The position numbers and the translations under genes are program-made. The notes beneath the pieces were generated by a model. That model did not search any database and was not told the DNA's origin. It worked only from the letters and a program-made list of their open reading frames with translations. From Phytoactinopolyspora alkaliphila (GTDB lineage: Bacteria; Actinomycetota; Actinomycetes; Jiangellales; Jiangellaceae), in assembly GCF_010550695.1 (NCBI RefSeq), contig NZ_JAAGOB010000010.1, positions 1 through 64,000 on the forward strand: a stretch of 64,000 nucleotides of DNA, read 5' to 3'. Of this stretch, positions 61,654 through 64,000 are shown piece after piece (positions within the stretch are counted from its first letter, which is position 1; every line of letters starts with the position of its first letter).

Positions 61654-64000
61654 TCAGAGGAGGCCGCGGCGCTGCATCTGGGTCCAGAGCACCCAGCCCG
61701 GCACGATCGGCAGCCAGAACGAGACGATCCGGAAGAGCAGGACGGCCGGAACCGCGTAGGTGGCGGCGACCCCGATCGTCGACACACCGGCGGTCAGAGC
61801 TGCCTCCACGGCGCCGAGTCCGCCGGGCGTGGGCACCGCCATGCCGATGGTGTTACCCACCATCTGAACGACCGCCAGTGCGGCCAGGTCGGCGCTTCCG
61901 CCGACGGCCCGCAGGCAGGCGTAGAAGCACAGCACCAAGGCGCCGGCCTGCATGATGATCCCGCCGATGGCCACCGCCAGTTTGCGCGGGTTGCTCAGCA
62001 CGTCCAGAAGGCGCGGTAGGCCTCGCTCGGCGAAGTCGGACCACACCGACCGGAGCCGATTGCGTACCGGCGGGATGAGGATGAGCAGTGCCGCGAGGAC
62101 CAGCACGCCGACGATGATCAGCAGCGTCGACTGGGACGGCTCCAGGCCGGCCATGGCGGTGGACCCGGACATGAACCCCAGCGCGGCGATGATGGGAAAC
62201 GTGACGGCGACATTCCCCACCTGGTTCGCCGCGACGCTGGCGGCGGCGAGCGGAGCCGCGACGCCCGCCTTGGTGAGCAGCCGGATGTTGACAGCGACAT
62301 TCCCGACGGTCGAGGGCGCGATCAGCCGCAGGAAGGCCAGGCAAACCTGGGCACCCACGGTGCGCCAGAACGGGACCTTCTCCGGCACGAATCCCAGGAT
62401 GGCGAAGGCAGCCCCGACGAAGCTCAGGAACATCGCCGCGGCGGCCGGGATCAGCCACCGGAGGTCGGTCTGCTGCCACAGCTCACCGAACGACACGTCG
62501 ACGAGCTGGGTGCCGACCAGGTAGACGGCCGCGACCGCACCGACGCCGGTGACCAGCGAAAGCGGTTTGAACCGCTGGAGCCGTACCGGCTCGGGCTCCC
62601 GCCCGACATTGTGGATGAGCCGGTCCCGAAGCTCCGTCAGCAGGTTGCGCTTCCCGCGCACTTCCCGACGCACACTGCGGGGAAGGGCGATGACCTGGAG
62701 CAAAGGCATCGCTCCGCTGAGTGCTTGAGCGCTGAGCACCTTGGAGGCGGTGTCGATGGCACGCTCGGGCCCTACCACCAGGGCCGCGGCGACGAGCGCT
62801 TGCGCAAGGTCGGCTCGGATGGCCAGATCGGGGGCGGCGACCTCACCTCCGGACGGGTCCAGCAGCCAGACCTTCCCGGTTTCGGAGTACAGGATGCTCC
62901 GCCCGGACAGCCGGCGGTGCGCGACCTGATTGCGCCGCAGCCGCCGCAGCTGCCGCCACAGGTCTTCCAGCATCTCGTCGCTGACGTCATCGCCGGTCAG
63001 GCTCGAGAGCGGGGTTCCGGGAACATGGTCGAACACCAGCGCGGTGGCCTCGCCGTTGACCTTCAGCACTTTGCGCAGCTTGGGCGTGCGCACACCGGCA
63101 CGGGTGACGGCCAGGGACTGCAGGGTGATCTGGTTGACGGCCGTGCGCATGGTGACGGCCTGCCGCGGCCTGACCTCCTCGCGCGTGCGGAGCTGGTCGA
63201 AGGCTCGGGCCAGCACGCCGGCGCCCTCGGTGTCGCGGTCCAGGACCAGGACACCCAGGATGCCTTGCTCGCTTTCGGCGACGTACCTGCGATAACGCTC
63301 GACGCTGTCGGCCCGCAGCGAGGTGAGATCGTAGCCATTGGACTTCAGAACGGCCGCCACCCGCTCACCGTTGGGAGCCACGGAGGGCTGGCCGCTGATG
63401 AGACGCACCAGAAGGCCGACGATATAGCCGATGCTGAGCGAGGCCAGGATCCCCGCCACGGTTGCCTGCCCCTCGAGGAGGCCGACGGCGAAGCTCGCCC
63501 CGATCGCGAGCAGCGCCACCTGCCGGATGCGCTTGAGATTGAGCCGTGCGACGACGGCCACCACGGCGACCAGCACGGCCGGCAGCATCGGCACCGGGGT
63601 GCCGGGGCTGCCCGCAGAGCCGGGGACGAACGAGTCGTTCAACCTCTCAGGGGCATTGTTCAGCAGCCACTCGGAGGCGAATGTCGCGACGACGGCGGCG
63701 AGCAATGCGGCAACCAGCAGCTCCACCGTGGTGCGGAACCTGCCCCGGACCATCAGAATGACCACGATGACCGGCGGGAGCGCCTGCACAGCCAGACCAG
63801 CGGCGAACGAGACCATATTGACCGGGCCGCTGGGGATGACGCTGTTCAATTCGGCGAGGTCGCCGGTGAGGGCGGTCAGCGTGCTCTCGGCCACGACCGC
63901 GAGTGTGACCAATGCCGTGGTGGCGACGGCGGCGAACAGCAGCCTCAACCCGTCCAGGGGTCGCCGCGTGCGCCGGGGTAGCGGCGGCTCCTCGACGATG
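61654..64000 (-). CDS. Flippase-like (LPG synthase TM-type) membrane protein with kinase-like domain, 5' end outside the window
   Basis: The frame is open to the window end at 64000 and reads IVEEPPLPRR at its start, so the true start lies beyond. Visible length is about 780 residues. The first part has several hydrophobic segments. The middle (about 260-430) resembles a protein-kinase-like fold: VAHRRLSGRSIL and VWLLDPSGG sit where HRD and DFG would be, but the catalytic Asp in the first is not present. The C-terminal about 320 residues match the LPG-synthase transmembrane family (RLIAPSTVGNVAVNIRLL, AVPTPGGLGAVEAAL). It may move lipids or glycolipids. Convergent with MoeZ. Confidence 0.85.
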   Translation of the reverse strand, partial: IVEEPPLPRRTRRPLDGLRLLFAAVATTALVTLAVVAESTLTALTGDLAELNSVIPSGPVNMVSFAAGLAVQALPPVIVVILMVRGRFRTTVELLVAALLAAVVATFASEWLLNNAPERLNDSFVPGSAGSPGTPVPMLPAVLVAVVAVVARLNLKRIRQVALLAIGASFAVGLLEGQATVAGILASLSIGYIVGLLVRLISGQPSVAPNGERVAAVLKSNGYDLTSLRADSVERYRRYVAESEQGILGVLVLDRDTEGAGVLARAFDQLRTREEVRPRQAVTMRTAVNQITLQSLAVTRAGVRTPKLRKVLKVNGEATALVFDHVPGTPLSSLTGDDVSDEMLEDLWRQLRRLRRNQVAHRRLSGRSILYSETGKVWLLDPSGGEVAAPDLAIRADLAQALVAAALVVGPERAIDTASKVLSAQALSGAMPLLQVIALPRSVRREVRGKRNLLTELRDRLIHNVGREPEPVRLQRFKPLSLVTGVGAVAAVYLVGTQLVDVSFGELWQQTDLRWLIPAAAAMFLSFVGAAFAILGFVPEKVPFWRTVGAQVCLAFLRLIAPSTVGNVAVNIRLLTKAGVAAPLAAASVAANQVGNVAVTFPIIAALGFMSGSTAMAGLEPSQSTLLIIVGVLVLAALLILIPPVRNRLRSVWSDFAERGLPRLLDVLSNPRKLAVAIGGIIMQAGALVLCFYACLRAVGGSADLAALAVVQMVGNTIGMAVPTPGGLGAVEAALTAGVSTIGVAATYAVPAVLLFRIVSFWLPIVPGWVLWTQMQRRGLL

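Overview
This is a 64 kb window of high-GC actinobacterial chromosome. GTG starts are frequent and several genes look leaderless. Actinobacterial marker genes are present: a WhiB regulator, both coenzyme F420 genes fbiA and fbiB, a TIGR03089-type protein, DUF3499, DUF3107, DUF5719 and MoeZ. It is not a mycobacterium, and a genus cannot be fixed from the sequence alone. I saw no rRNA, tRNA, CRISPR array or intact insertion sequence.

Region 1 (1-2182) has an acetoacetyl-CoA synthetase whose 3' end lies in a perfect 40-bp inverted repeat.

Region 2 (2243-28641) is the unusual part. It combines four glycosyltransferase-type genes, a nucleotide-sugar dehydrogenase, an Asp/Glu racemase, an asparagine-synthetase-like protein, a sugar-transfer-type ATP-grasp protein, and five genes that encode six or more cyanophycin-synthetase-like ATP-grasp domains (plus a sixth, eroded gene copy). 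These domains are fused to enolase-superfamily (dipeptide epimerase-like), CapA-like and acylphosphatase-like domains. Several partner domains exist in intact and eroded copies within the same locus. My inference is a dedicated pathway that assembles an amino-acid or isopeptide polymer, probably containing epimerised residues and joined to a uronic-acid-containing glycan. No Mur-ligase-type CphA, CapB or PgsB and no Wzx/Wzy transport genes are present, so it is neither classical cyanophycin nor classical poly-gamma-glutamate synthesis.

Region 3 (28660-31853) carries TIGR03089, fbiB and fbiA (coenzyme F420). Region 4 (31933-37911) is a choline-to-glycine-betaine operon (BCCT transporter, BetA, BetB) with a divergent TetR gene and a clear operator. 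Region 5 (38089-44947) is the conserved actinobacterial whiB, GT2, DUF5719, minimal-metallopeptidase-fold, DUF3499 neighbourhood. Fbi and whiB genes are adjacent in Mycobacterium tuberculosis, so the betaine operon looks inserted between them here.

Region 6 (44950-48214) is a thiamine-precursor ECF transporter (YkoE, YkoD, YkoC) behind a TPP riboswitch. Region 7 (48459-64000) is mostly housekeeping: a lipoprotein, PlsC, an HNH nuclease, a stress protein, DUF6758, a PHP phosphoesterase, a RecB-like nuclease, an L,D-transpeptidase, a DEAD-box helicase, a MiaE-like protein, DUF3107, TetR, an alpha/beta hydrolase, MoeZ and a flippase-like membrane protein cut by the window end. The stretch 50748-51317 has no gene and is full of inverted and direct repeats.
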